Below are positions 8,020 through 16,881 of a stretch of 19,404 nt of DNA, in pieces. Numbering within the stretch: the first letter of the stretch is position 1; each line of letters opens with the position of its first letter. The stretch lies in NCBI GenBank assembly GCA_029259935.1, contig JAJDEH010000165.1, positions 1 to 19,404 of the forward strand, in the 5' to 3' direction. The DNA comes from Planctomycetota bacterium (GTDB lineage: Bacteria > Planctomycetota > Planctomycetia > Pirellulales > Pirellulaceae). Position numbers and translations under genes: made by a program. The notes under the pieces are model-generated. The model had not been told where the DNA came from, did no database searches, and saw only the letters and a list, made by a program, of their open reading frames with translations.

Positions 8020-10488
8020 TCACTTGCCTCTTCGTTCGACGCGAAGAACTTTCGCGTCTCTATAGCCGAATCTGGAAAACGACGATTCGACAAAGCACGT
8101 CAGGCGATGGGACGTGTGGAAGATAATGTCGCCATCGCCATCGCCATTGTAGTCGACGCTGGAGACGGAATAGATGCCGCCGATGGTTGGTGGCAGCTTC
8201 ACTTCCGTGGCGGCGTTGAATTCACAACGCCCAGGGATGGCTTTGTTCTCCAACACGGACACGCGATTGCCCTGAATCACGAACAGGTCGGGCAGGTTGT
8301 CAGAGTTCCACTTTGTCGAGATGACGTTCACACGGCTGCTGACTTCGGCAATCAGCACTGGATCAGCGAATCGTGGTTTGGAGTTATTGCCGACGTTCTC
8401 GAAGTATCGGACCTTGCCGAATGTGTCGCCGACGATGAGATCGGTTAAGCCATCTCCATTGAAGTCGCCGGGGGCCGGTTTGGGCCGCGCTCCCTGCAGG
8501 ACTGTGAAGTCAAACTTCTCCTGTGTTGCTCCTTCCGCGAGACCGACTTTGATGACGCCACCGCTCGCCAGCGGGAGCCGGTAGCCTTTGGTGTCCCAGT
8601 CCGGTGTATCGTTGGAGCCCCGGTTCTCGTGCAGCCAGACGTACCCGCTATGAGCGCCGTAGATGCAGTCGTGATCGCCGTCCTGATCGATATCGAAGCA
8701 GATCACTGACGAGTTCTCGTCACCGTGCGGCGTGGGATGTTGAATCGGCTTGGAGCCTTGCAGTAGGTTGATACGCTTGTCAAAAAAGCCTGGCATGCCT
8801 TTTCCACTGTTTAGCATCACGTTGAAACGATTCAACAAGTCCGGATGACCGTCTCTGTTCCAATCGACCCAGGTCCCCGGCGAAAGCTGCCCATTCGTCC
8901 AATGCCCGGCAGTGGCATTGACTTGCATGTCGAACAAGGGCACTGTTTTCGAGCCGATGTTCTTGACGAAAAACAGTTGCATCGAGGACCGCGTTATCAA
9001 CACCAGATCCAGATTTTCGTCACCGTTCCAATCGGCTACCGACACCATCAGGGTCGTTCCGGTTGGCGGCAGTTGGTTCTTTGGAAAGGCACGTTGCGTC
9101 AAGCGAGGAGTTATTCGGCTACCGACATTTTCGAAGAAGAACAGATTTTTCTCCCGATCACTGACATCGCCTCCGTTGGCCGTGATCGGTTTGGCACCGC
9201 AGATCAAATCCAAATCTCCGTCGTTGTCGATATCCACAGCAACCGGAGCGGCGGCCCAGGCGGTATCGATTGATTTTCCGTCAGCTTGCAGTGGTCCACA
9301 GGCACGTAACACGGGAGTGCCATCTTCGCGACGGTCGGTGTTCTCGAAATAAAAGATCATTCCGGTCACGAAACCACCGGCCAGCAAGTCGAGGTCTCCA
9401 TCGCCGTCCCAATCGACTGCGTATGGAATCGCCAAGTAGTCCTGTGGGTAGACTTCCCCTGGTTTCTTCCCTGCCAGTTCGGCAATCGGCCAGTTCGGTG
9501 TCAGCAACATCTTATCTTCTATCATCACGAATCCGGAGAACTGCAAACTCGGCTGTTCGTCGGTCCCACAATTTTCGTAGTAAAGGATGCAACCTTTTTC
9601 AGCGCCGACAAGGAGGTCTTTCCTGCCGTCACCGTTCCAATCCGTCACGTGAGGACAGGAATCGTAGCCGACATCGATCGGCTTACCGGCCGTGTCATAC
9701 AACAGTTTGCGTCGTCGAAACACCGGTTGTTCTTTCGTGCCGGAGTTTTCCGCCACGATCAGATAACCGGACGATGTGCCGTAGACAACATCGAGCAGTC
9801 CGTCATTGTTCCAGTCGGCGATGCATCCAGAGTTGTTTCCTGGCGGCCCGCTCGCGCCACTTTGTCTAACGACTCGATTGCCGCCATCGCCGACAAGACC
9901 CGCAGGTGGCGACTGAGGTTCCTGCCCATTTGGCAACAGGTCAAAATAGATGCCATACTCCGATGGCTGATCTCCCTGTTGCGTATGAGCCCAGACAAGT
10001 GTCCCGCGCAAGCCGTCACCCACCACATTAAAGACTCGATGACCGAACGGAAGAGGCTTCGTCCTGAATAGCTCACGCCCATTCCTGGCTTCGATCGATG
10101 CGTAATGCTTCCAAGTCGGAAACTCATCCAGCAAGCTCGCGTCGTAGAATCGGAATGGTCGATCGTGTTCCGAGATGCCGTAGTGATTGCTCCCATACGC
10201 TTCCGGCTCACCAGTCTTCGACGAGTGTTTGATGATCTGCACTGTTTCGAAGTCGACAAGCCGATCTATCGGCAAGTCCGACAGATGGCGTCCGATATCA
10301 AATTCGCCCCTCGCGACCATCTCATCTCGATCACGTATTCCGATGTCTGCGGCAGGAACGGTCACGAGAACGCGGTACGAACCCACGCCAGCCCACTTCA
10401 CGTCGCCACCATGTACATCGCGTACTGATGACGCCCCACTGACAATGCAGATCAAGATTAAAGGGACGAATTGAGGGATAATGTTCAT
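8020..10488 (-). CDS. Secreted FG-GAP/VCBS beta-propeller protein
   Basis: An 822-residue protein. The signal peptide starts at the ATG at 10488 (MNIIPQFVPLILICIVSGAS), so this start is preferred over the longer open frame reaching 10674, whose extra 62 residues are not signal-like. Residues about 30-200 form an N-terminal beta-rich domain (from GVGSYRVLVTVP through YGIYFDLLPNGQEP). About ten FG-GAP/VCBS repeats follow, each with a DxDxDGxxD-type calcium loop: residues 225-233, 283-291, 359-367, 419-427, 486-494, 542-550, 599-607, 675-683, 726-734 and 779-787. The loops at 486-494 and 726-734 are degenerate. Most are followed by a strand ending in (Y/F)FEN. Such propellers are extracellular or periplasmic binding modules; no catalytic domain is seen. 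The gene follows the TPR/SGNH gene on the same strand after 302 bp and may have its own promoter. No good Shine-Dalgarno is present (AAAGGAA lies about 22 bases upstream). Confidence 0.9.
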   Translation of the reverse strand: MNIIPQFVPLILICIVSGASSVRDVHGGDVKWAGVGSYRVLVTVPAADIGIRDRDEMVARGEFDIGRHLSDLPIDRLVDFETVQIIKHSSKTGEPEAYGSNHYGISEHDRPFRFYDASLLDEFPTWKHYASIEARNGRELFRTKPLPFGHRVFNVVGDGLRGTLVWAHTQQGDQPSEYGIYFDLLPNGQEPQSPPAGLVGDGGNRVVRQSGASGPPGNNSGCIADWNNDGLLDVVYGTSSGYLIVAENSGTKEQPVFRRRKLLYDTAGKPIDVGYDSCPHVTDWNGDGRKDLLVGAEKGCILYYENCGTDEQPSLQFSGFVMIEDKMLLTPNWPIAELAGKKPGEVYPQDYLAIPYAVDWDGDGDLDLLAGGFVTGMIFYFENTDRREDGTPVLRACGPLQADGKSIDTAWAAAPVAVDIDNDGDLDLICGAKPITANGGDVSDREKNLFFFENVGSRITPRLTQRAFPKNQLPPTGTTLMVSVADWNGDENLDLVLITRSSMQLFFVKNIGSKTVPLFDMQVNATAGHWTNGQLSPGTWVDWNRDGHPDLLNRFNVMLNSGKGMPGFFDKRINLLQGSKPIQHPTPHGDENSSVICFDIDQDGDHDCIYGAHSGYVWLHENRGSNDTPDWDTKGYRLPLASGGVIKVGLAEGATQEKFDFTVLQGARPKPAPGDFNGDGLTDLIVGDTFGKVRYFENVGNNSKPRFADPVLIAEVSSRVNVISTKWNSDNLPDLFVIQGNRVSVLENKAIPGRCEFNAATEVKLPPTIGGIYSVSSVDYNGDGDGDIIFHTSHRLTCFVESSFSRFGYRDAKVLRVERRGK

Positions 10489-10790
10489 CGTCGCACCAAA
10501 CGCATTGGTTGATTCCTTTGTGGACAGCAGTCGAGATTTTACCAGCCGCCCAACTCCTCGCAAGTTCGGCCCGCTGCCCAAGCATCTGGTCGCGATCCGA
10601 TCACTGAGGGTGAGTTCCGTGAAATCATGGGAGTGTCCGATTGGGCCAGCCAGCGTCGGCCGTTCGAGCAACACAACAAGACCGCCGCAGCTTCCTGCGC
10701 TTTGCTAAAGAGTGGCGGTTGGCTCGCCTGCAGATCGAGTGATATTCGACGAGCAATTCGTAGTGAGCCCAGCCCACAGCGTCGCATTCA
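10489..10790. other. 302-bp gap holding repeat copy B
   Basis: Lies between the TPR/SGNH gene and the FG-GAP gene, both on the - strand. It holds repeat copy B (10691-10733). In the same - strand frame as the zinc-ribbon relic, a short stretch (CRRANRHSLAKRRKLRRS) remains and then diverges. No clear promoter or terminator was found. The region is best read as a leader containing a gene relic. Confidence 0.45.
10691..10733 (-). repeat. Copy B of a 43-bp direct repeat flanking the FG-GAP gene
   Basis: Gapless match to 7926-7968 (36 of 43 identical) with the 19-bp perfect core at 10707-10725 and CTGCAG at 10728-10733. On the - strand it reads ANRHSLAKRRK. Compared with copy A the codon changes are TTG/TTA, GCG/GCA, AAA/AAG and CGG/AGG, all synonymous, plus one His-to-Arg change (CAC/CGC). 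Confidence 0.85.
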
Positions 10791-12860
10791 TCATCGACGG
10801 TTGCGACTCCGTCGAGTTGCGTCCTGCAGGTTGGCTCTAAAGTCGACCGAATCTGGTTCAATTTTCAAGGCCATTTGAAAGTGGCTAATCGCTTCGTCAA
10901 GCTGCCCCTCTTCGGCCAGCAAAGCACCAAGATTGTTGTGGGCGGCTGCATCATTTGGGTTAAGTCGAACACACCTTTTGTATTCGGAAATCGACTCGCC
11001 GCGTTTGCCTAATTCGGCGAGCGCTAGTGCGACGTTGTAGCGAAGATGGGCATCGTTCGGTTTTGATTCCAGTGCTTGGCGATAATAGGGCATGGCTTCG
11101 TCAAATCGCCGCAGCTCAGCTAGAACAGCGCCAATCATGTGAATCGCGTCGATGTCGTCGGGTCTGAGCCGAATCACTTGCTTGAAGTGTACCAGCGCTT
11201 GTTCAAATTCCCCCTGTTCGACCAGCGCAGCTCCGAGCAATTGATGGGCTTCGACGTAGTCGGGGTTGTGTAGCAGGGTCATTCGAAAGTTCTTGATTGC
11301 TTGTTCCGTGCTGCCGGTAATTTTCAAATAGGCGGCGGATAGAAACAGGCATTCCGGGTCGTCTGGTAACGTTTCAAGGGCCTGGAGTGCCAACGGGCCA
11401 GCTTCATGGTGTTTGCCTGCCCAATTCAGAACCTTTGCTAGGTTTCGAAGCGCGACAGCATGTTCAACATCGTCAATTTGGGATTCGATTTGTTGGCGGG
11501 CACGCTCAACCGCCGAATCATCCCACGATTGGGACGCCGTTACGATTCGAAGTTGAATCAAGCGATCGACAATGGCTCGGGCAAGCATGCCGTTGGTGGC
11601 AATATTCGGATGGACGTGGTCTAGAAAATATTCGTTTCCCGGTGCGTTGTGCCCAAATCTTCGCAGACACTCGTTTTGTAGCTGTGACTGAAAATCGACA
11701 GTCGGCACACCCTCCTGGCTCGCAATTTTACGTACTTTTTCCGACAATTCCGACATTGCTCGCAATGGGCAAACGTCCTCTTTTGCGGCGCGCTTGAACG
11801 CCGCCGTTGCTTCGACATATCGCTTGAGTTGCTGCAGTACTCTGGCTTTTTGAAAGTGCAGGTCGGCGTAACGATCGTCGATCTTCTCGGCAGCCTGATA
11901 CACGGCCAGCGCACGCTCCAGATTCCCGGATGCTTCGAGTGTTCGCGCTTGTTCAAAGTACTCCGACCAGCGTTGATACTCTTCCGTATTGTTCTTGAAA
12001 GAATGCTCGCTCTTGAATGGAGAGAAATCTTTTAGATTGCAGGCAGGTGTGACGATCATGACGTCGGCACCAGAGCCTCTCGCAAGCGCGAACATTCGCA
12101 ATAGGTTGAGTTCGAAATGAGCCAGAATCTGCGACGTCAGTTCGTCGTCGCGATGGTAGGACGAAGGACCCACCGTATGGTCGAGCACTGCGTCGACTTC
12201 CGCTGACATTTGATGTCGGTCGGCTGGCGTCGGTGTCGCTGTTCCAAAGCAGCGATTTAGTAGTGCAAAGGTTCGAGTGTGTGCAAGCTTGGCGATCAAC
12301 TCACGTCCTGGTGGCGACATGTCCCGCATATCGCCATAGGCGCGCTCTTCAAGAAACTCATTATGTCCGGTGTAAATGATAAACAGGTCGGGCTCATACT
12401 GTGTGAGTTCTTCCATCACCGCCGCGACTCGATAACTGGCGTAGCTGATACCGCCGGCATTGATCACTTCCCAGTTTGATTCCGTATCGGCGAGCGGGAG
12501 TAACTGGCGAAGCCATCCGGGAAATGAAGTTGCATCGTTGTACGGCCTGCCGTAGGTCGTCGAGCCGCCGAGGCAGAAAATTCGATACGTTCCGGCCGGT
12601 TTTTTCCGCGGAAACGACTGGTCGTTGAAATACGCGAGTTTGTTTTGCGCCGTCGTCATGACGACTTGGCCGTCTTTATCGACCTTTTCAACGTACAACG
12701 GCAAGCTGGACGCGAAGCCCACGAAGGGGTCATGAGTTTCAACCGTCGCTCGCACTCCGACGACAGCCAACAACCCTTCAAGCAAAACGAAAACGGCGCA
12801 CGTCACGAACGATCCAAAGATGACCTTTTTCCAAATTGGCAAACGGTATCCGCTGGCCAT
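10791..12860 (-). CDS. Membrane-anchored SGNH/GDSL-like hydrolase with TPR repeats
   Basis: A 689-residue protein. An N-terminal transmembrane segment at about 12-36 should place the rest outside the cytoplasm. SGNH hydrolase blocks are visible: GGST (98-101) with nucleophile Ser100; an NAGGISY block (134-140) with its Gly; GHN at 165-167 with Asn167; and LDHVHP at 413-418 with Asp414 and His417. Such enzymes cleave or transfer ester or acyl groups; the substrate is unknown. Between the Asn and Asp/His blocks sits a TPR-like insertion (about 300-362, with RALAVYQAAEKIDDRYADLH). After the SGNH domain, about 465-685 holds at least five further TPRs, for example AHNNLGALLAEEGQLDEAIS. The ATG at 12860 lies seven bases after the upstream gene's stop, so the two are almost certainly co-transcribed. 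The TPRs suggest a scaffold in a larger envelope assembly (inference). Confidence 0.9.
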   Translation of the reverse strand: MASGYRLPIWKKVIFGSFVTCAVFVLLEGLLAVVGVRATVETHDPFVGFASSLPLYVEKVDKDGQVVMTTAQNKLAYFNDQSFPRKKPAGTYRIFCLGGSTTYGRPYNDATSFPGWLRQLLPLADTESNWEVINAGGISYASYRVAAVMEELTQYEPDLFIIYTGHNEFLEERAYGDMRDMSPPGRELIAKLAHTRTFALLNRCFGTATPTPADRHQMSAEVDAVLDHTVGPSSYHRDDELTSQILAHFELNLLRMFALARGSGADVMIVTPACNLKDFSPFKSEHSFKNNTEEYQRWSEYFEQARTLEASGNLERALAVYQAAEKIDDRYADLHFQKARVLQQLKRYVEATAAFKRAAKEDVCPLRAMSELSEKVRKIASQEGVPTVDFQSQLQNECLRRFGHNAPGNEYFLDHVHPNIATNGMLARAIVDRLIQLRIVTASQSWDDSAVERARQQIESQIDDVEHAVALRNLAKVLNWAGKHHEAGPLALQALETLPDDPECLFLSAAYLKITGSTEQAIKNFRMTLLHNPDYVEAHQLLGAALVEQGEFEQALVHFKQVIRLRPDDIDAIHMIGAVLAELRRFDEAMPYYRQALESKPNDAHLRYNVALALAELGKRGESISEYKRCVRLNPNDAAAHNNLGALLAEEGQLDEAISHFQMALKIEPDSVDFRANLQDATRRSRNRR

Positions 12861-12867
12861 GACTTGG

Positions 12868-15800
12868 TTATCTCTCGCCGAGGCAGATCAATTCGCCGGC
12901 TTGTGTCGTGACGTAAACCCGCCCGCCAGCAACCGATAGACAATCGTGGATGAATTCATCCTTGACCGCGAACTGGTCAAGCTGCTTGCCGTTGGCCAGC
13001 CCGTAGGCCCGCACAATGTGCTGCATCTTTCCATCGACCTCAAGACGCCCCGCCACGTACAGTCGATTCGCGGCAATAACCATACCTTTCATGCGTGAAG
13101 TGTTCGGCATGGTGATTTGCCAGTTCTTGCGATCGCGGTCTTCGGGGATTGCATAGAGCGTTGCGTCGCCGGACATTTGACCGTTACCGCCGTTGACGCT
13201 CTTGCAGGCTCGAAATCCGCACGTAGCCAAAGGGCTGAATGTAAACATCTGGCCCGCTTTGTTTCCGCCGCCGGACCACAATTGAAGGTTTTTTCGCAAT
13301 GCGATGGGCCGCTTGTACCAAGCATCATTCAGCAGACCGAGACGTCCACCTCGCAAGCGTGCTTCCCCCGAATCCTTCTTCGTGCCTGTTTTTGCGTCGA
13401 ACGAGTAGGCCGCCATTTGGATGGTACCGTCAGCAGCGTTTAAGACATCGGGCACCCCGGTGTAGTCCACGGGTCGATTAGCCCAAACAAGCCGACCGGT
13501 GGCCGGATCGACGGCGTGAACAAATACCCCCCCATCCGATCCTTCATGCCGGCCCGCGACGAAATAAGCGAGCCCGTCATAGACCAAGACTCCACCGACC
13601 AGTGGCCATGGCGACTCAAGTTGTCCATAAGCAACGATCCGGCGCTCCTCGGGAGCGGCGCGGAATCGCCAGATGAGCGAACCATCGTCCACACGAAGAC
13701 AATAGGCCCAGCCATCGCGGCAGCCAAACAGGCATCTGCCGTCATGAATGGTCGGCGGACAATCTATCCGCCCCGCTGCAGTGAACTGCCAGGCCCGATC
13801 TCCCGTCTTGGCATCGAATGCCGCAAGGCGATGATTGTCAGTGGCGGCCGCGAACGCCAATCCCTCAGCGATAACAGGACTCGTTGTCCGCCCGCCGTTT
13901 TTTAGTTCCCATTCCACATCCAAAGGCCGTGGGTCATCGCCGGCTAACCTCGATGCCCATAGCTTTTCTAGCTTTGACGGGCCGGCTGACCTTGTGCCGC
14001 CGCTACGAACGCTATCGCACCTGTAGGTTGGCCAATCGGAAGCCACCGATTCCAGCGGTTCGATCGTTGCGCCGTAGGCGGGTCCCTTCTCTAGACGACT
14101 ATCCGCAGTCTTAGGCGTAACCAGTCCAGGATCGGTCGTGTCGGCCAGACCTAAAAACCCACGCATCATCGGAAAGCATCCGCAGGCGTGCGGAAACGTG
14201 TACATCAGCCCGTTCGCCGGCACGACACCGCCCGTCCGGCATGAGTTGCGCGCCGCGGTAAAATGTGAATACTTGCCTGTTTCCAAATCCGCGAAATCCA
14301 TCGAGCCGCATACGAAGTACCGCTGGGTGGCGACATCATAGCTGCAGCGGTGTTTGTAGGTGAATTCGCGCGGCTGGATGATACGTTCTTTTACGTCGCC
14401 AGTTTTCGGATCGAGACCTTCCCACGCGTAGCGTTTCGTGTCGTCGAAAGCTGCGGTATGCACCCAAACCAGATCGTGCATATACAACACTTTTTCGAAG
14501 CTGCCCCCGTGTCCTATGCGTGGATATTCGTGCCTCCAAAGGTGGCTGCCATCGCTTGCCGAGATGCCGTGATTGCCGTCTGGGGCACTCGCAACTAAAA
14601 GGCCGTCTTGATACAGGATTAGTGACGGAGATGACTTGGCCCAGGCTTTTGTCGGCGCGGACCATTTCGGTTTGCCGGTAGCCAGGTCGAGCGAAGCGAT
14701 TTGCGACACACGTTCGCCCGTCGACGCACGCTTGTCGGTTTGCAGGAATACACATCCGTCTCCTACCAGGAACTTTGTGGGTCGCTGTTCGTGCTTCCAA
14801 TTCAACTTGCCGCTTTGGGCATCCATCGAGGCCAAACCGTCCGGCAGATCGACCAGCAACGCCCCGTCCACGTAGGCGAGCTGGCGGGGCAACTTCGTCG
14901 CTTCATACGACTTGACGATTTCGCCGGTTTCCATGTCCAACGCGACGAGCGGCCCATTGTCCTCAATTACTGTGTAGACTCGATTTTCGCTGGCGACCAA
15001 CGCCCGGGATTGCTTGGTCGTTTGCCGTTTCCACAGAAGCAGACCATTGAACCCATCCCGTGCGACGAGCGCATCATAGGGTTTCATCCCGTCGGCGGTC
15101 GGCTGCTCGTCTTCAAAGACGTAAACCAATCGATTTTCACTTGCGACGACGCCAGGTATCACCGATTTCCGATTGCCTGTTGGCCAGTTGGGGCCAGCTA
15201 CCCAGCGAACACCGGATGGCAACCCAACTAGTTGATCGTTCGAAACCGGATTCCCAGTGGGATCACGCCGTTTGTGGGTCCACGTATCCATCCCGGCAGG
15301 ACGTGGCTTTGTCACTACCGCCCAAACGCCATGTTGCGACGTGATCTCGTAGTTTTCTATTTTCGCTTTTTCCAAATGTTCGACTAACTGTTCTTCGGTC
15401 AGTGATTTGGTCGCATCTGACTCCCGTACACCAAGCCAGGCGATTCCGCCTGGACATAGCACTCGCATCACTTCGTCGATCGTCAAACCAGCACGAAGCA
15501 AACTCGGCAAATCATCCGCGACGATCAGGTTCACGATTCGGTCGGCGTAGGGCAGCTTGTCGATCGAACCAGCCTCAACAGAAACCGCGCCTTCCATTCC
15601 GGCTGACTCGATCTTCTCGCGGACCGCGGCGACGGCGCGGTGATCTGGAGACAAACCGTGGACAAGATATCTTCCTTCACCCGACAACCCAATGGTCAAC
15701 CGACCGTCACGCGGTCCGAGGTGAACGCAAAGCCCCGACTGTGAGCCGTGTGATGAGACGATGGATTCGGACAGTTTTCGCAAATCTGCGGGCGAACTCG

Positions 15801-15894
15801 TGGCCGAAGGCTTGGCGACAAGCCAACAAGCCATCGTCAAACACGACGCAAATATCAGCACAGCACAGGCAATTCGACTGATTGATCCAATCAT
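12868..15894 (-). CDS. Exported PQQ-type beta-propeller protein with methyltransferase-like N-terminus
   Basis: A 1008-residue protein, first gene of the - strand operon. Residues about 5-27 form a hydrophobic signal or anchor. About 38-195 resembles a class I methyltransferase fold: a degenerate glycine loop (TIGLSGEGRYLVHGLS, 67-82), an acidic-strand region near 120-128 (IVNLIVADD) and the typical MRVLCPGGIAWLG strand at 143-155. From about 200 to the end it is PQQ/BamB-like propeller sequence, with blade motifs such as ALDMETGEIV, SLDLATGKPKW, AFDAKTGDRAWQF and AVDPATGRLVW. A second propeller begins near DWPTYRCDSVRSGGT (620-634). A cysteine cluster, Cys552, Cys571 and Cys573, lies in GVVPANGLMYTFPHACGC, a block I recall from planctomycete proteins of this type. 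No CXXCH haem site is seen. PQQ-enzyme catalytic residues were not identified, so a non-enzymatic propeller is possible. The start is supported by GAGAGG (15901-15906, - strand) six bases upstream. Confidence 0.88.
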   Translation of the reverse strand: MIGSISRIACAVLIFASCLTMACWLVAKPSATSSPADLRKLSESIVSSHGSQSGLCVHLGPRDGRLTIGLSGEGRYLVHGLSPDHRAVAAVREKIESAGMEGAVSVEAGSIDKLPYADRIVNLIVADDLPSLLRAGLTIDEVMRVLCPGGIAWLGVRESDATKSLTEEQLVEHLEKAKIENYEITSQHGVWAVVTKPRPAGMDTWTHKRRDPTGNPVSNDQLVGLPSGVRWVAGPNWPTGNRKSVIPGVVASENRLVYVFEDEQPTADGMKPYDALVARDGFNGLLLWKRQTTKQSRALVASENRVYTVIEDNGPLVALDMETGEIVKSYEATKLPRQLAYVDGALLVDLPDGLASMDAQSGKLNWKHEQRPTKFLVGDGCVFLQTDKRASTGERVSQIASLDLATGKPKWSAPTKAWAKSSPSLILYQDGLLVASAPDGNHGISASDGSHLWRHEYPRIGHGGSFEKVLYMHDLVWVHTAAFDDTKRYAWEGLDPKTGDVKERIIQPREFTYKHRCSYDVATQRYFVCGSMDFADLETGKYSHFTAARNSCRTGGVVPANGLMYTFPHACGCFPMMRGFLGLADTTDPGLVTPKTADSRLEKGPAYGATIEPLESVASDWPTYRCDSVRSGGTRSAGPSKLEKLWASRLAGDDPRPLDVEWELKNGGRTTSPVIAEGLAFAAATDNHRLAAFDAKTGDRAWQFTAAGRIDCPPTIHDGRCLFGCRDGWAYCLRVDDGSLIWRFRAAPEERRIVAYGQLESPWPLVGGVLVYDGLAYFVAGRHEGSDGGVFVHAVDPATGRLVWANRPVDYTGVPDVLNAADGTIQMAAYSFDAKTGTKKDSGEARLRGGRLGLLNDAWYKRPIALRKNLQLWSGGGNKAGQMFTFSPLATCGFRACKSVNGGNGQMSGDATLYAIPEDRDRKNWQITMPNTSRMKGMVIAANRLYVAGRLEVDGKMQHIVRAYGLANGKQLDQFAVKDEFIHDCLSVAGGRVYVTTQAGELICLGER

Positions 15895-16233
15895 GGGTAG
15901 CCTCTCTAGGTTGCCTTATCGATCGTTCGTCCGATTCAATCGTCTAGAGTATAAGTCCAGAGTTAGCGGATTGTCGAATATGCCGTTGCTCCGTCGATGT
16001 TGCCGCATGCCCGATTGGCCATGAACTCTTGTGCCAGGCAGGCGGGCGCGGGGGAACGGCTTGGTGATGCTGGCATCGATCAGCAGCGTGCGGAGGTGAA
16101 ATTCGCTGTCTCGCCGATCGATGTTTTGTAAGAGCCGATTGGTTCGCCGGCCCGCGCCGATCGGCGTGCAATGTGCGACGACTGGGCACCACGCCAGCAA
16201 TCCCGGCTCGAGCGCACCTTGTGGTTTGGGTGA
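15895..16233. other. 339-bp gap: operon promoter and transposon tail, no gene
   Basis: Lies between the propeller gene start and the 3' end of the transposase remnant. The 60-odd bases nearest the propeller gene carry its leader and promoter. The rest (about 15980-16233) is GC-rich with short overlapping frames on both strands that show no recognisable domain. It probably contains the terminal part of the mobile element, but I could not identify inverted repeats or a target duplication. Confidence 0.5.
15948..15977 (-). promoter_or_regulatory. Sigma-70-type promoter of the - strand operon
   Basis: On the - strand, TCGACA (15977-15972) matches the -35 consensus at five of six positions and TATACT (15953-15948) matches the -10 consensus at five of six. 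The spacer is 18 bp. Transcription would start near 15941, giving a leader of about 47 nt before the ATG at 15894. Confidence 0.6.
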
Positions 16234-16881
16234 TCAGTTGTACAGGCTGGTCTTTCTTTGACGGTAGGGGCGGATTCCGTCGGCTTGCTGGGAACGGGAC
16301 TCCCAATAGGTCGCGATGGGGTCCGAGTCGCTTAGCTGTTCCCGTCGTAGGCGCAGCATCGCTTCGCCGCCGGAAGTCGACCAATACTTTTCGCTCCCTT
16401 TGACGCGACGGCTGACTTGCTTCACCGTCGATTCCATCAAACTGCTGGTGAGAGGGAAGCCTTGACAGCGGTAAGCCGGGTAGTCCATCCGAGCTGCGTG
16501 ATTTTCGTAATAGACACGCGCCACGCGGAGGATTTCGCGGCGATCATCGGATCGTGCCTCCGGAGGTGGCTCGCCGAACTTGGCGCTATAGGCGATCAAC
16601 TCGTCGATCACGTCGTCCACGCGCCCTTCCCAGATCTTCGCGGCCCAAGCATCGTATTGCTGGGCGGCGGCTTCTTCGTGATCACCAATGGCGCGGGCGG
16701 CGCCTAGGGCGTAAGAAAGGGCGTGAAGGATATCCAGGATCGAAGTGTAGTGCGAGAAGTGGGTCTTTTGCAGTTTTTCGATGGTCGTGGAACCATCGGA
16801 AACAAAGACTTTTCGCTTCGCCGCGGCAAACCCGCGGTACCAGGCTTGGCTGGCCAAAAGCGGTCCAAATTCTTCCCAACT
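16234..16881 (-). pseudogene. DDE transposase, C-terminal fragment (N-terminus missing)
   Basis: The frame reads SWEEFGPLLASQAWYRGF at its start and runs to TGA at 16236-16234, about 215 residues. It resembles the C-terminal half of ISKra4-type DDE transposases and related families (the exact family is uncertain). Visible features, numbered from the TTG at 16857, are an Asp in FVSDGS (Asp21), an LDILHAL segment (His45), RMDYPAYR (123-130), and the final Glu in LTSSLMESTVKQ (Glu142), followed by RVKGSEKYW and a terminal LRLRREQLSDSDP. The first catalytic Asp and the N-terminal domain are absent. Upstream is an in-frame TAG (16887-16885), and beyond about 16881 the DNA belongs to the cadherin-like frame on the other strand. 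The gene therefore cannot encode an active transposase here. Confidence 0.85.

Noticed and set aside
7740..8126. 128-codon + strand frame overlapping the end of the FG-GAP gene
   Set aside because: No recognisable features. It overlaps the convergent gene and the better-looking zinc-ribbon frame on the other strand.
10489..10674. Longer N-terminus for the FG-GAP protein (start at 10674)
   Set aside because: The extra 62 residues are not signal-like and would bury a good signal peptide that starts at 10488.
15916..16384. Two overlapping - strand frames beyond the transposase end
   Set aside because: Arg/Pro-rich translations without motifs; one overlaps the transposase in another frame, so they are probably not genes.
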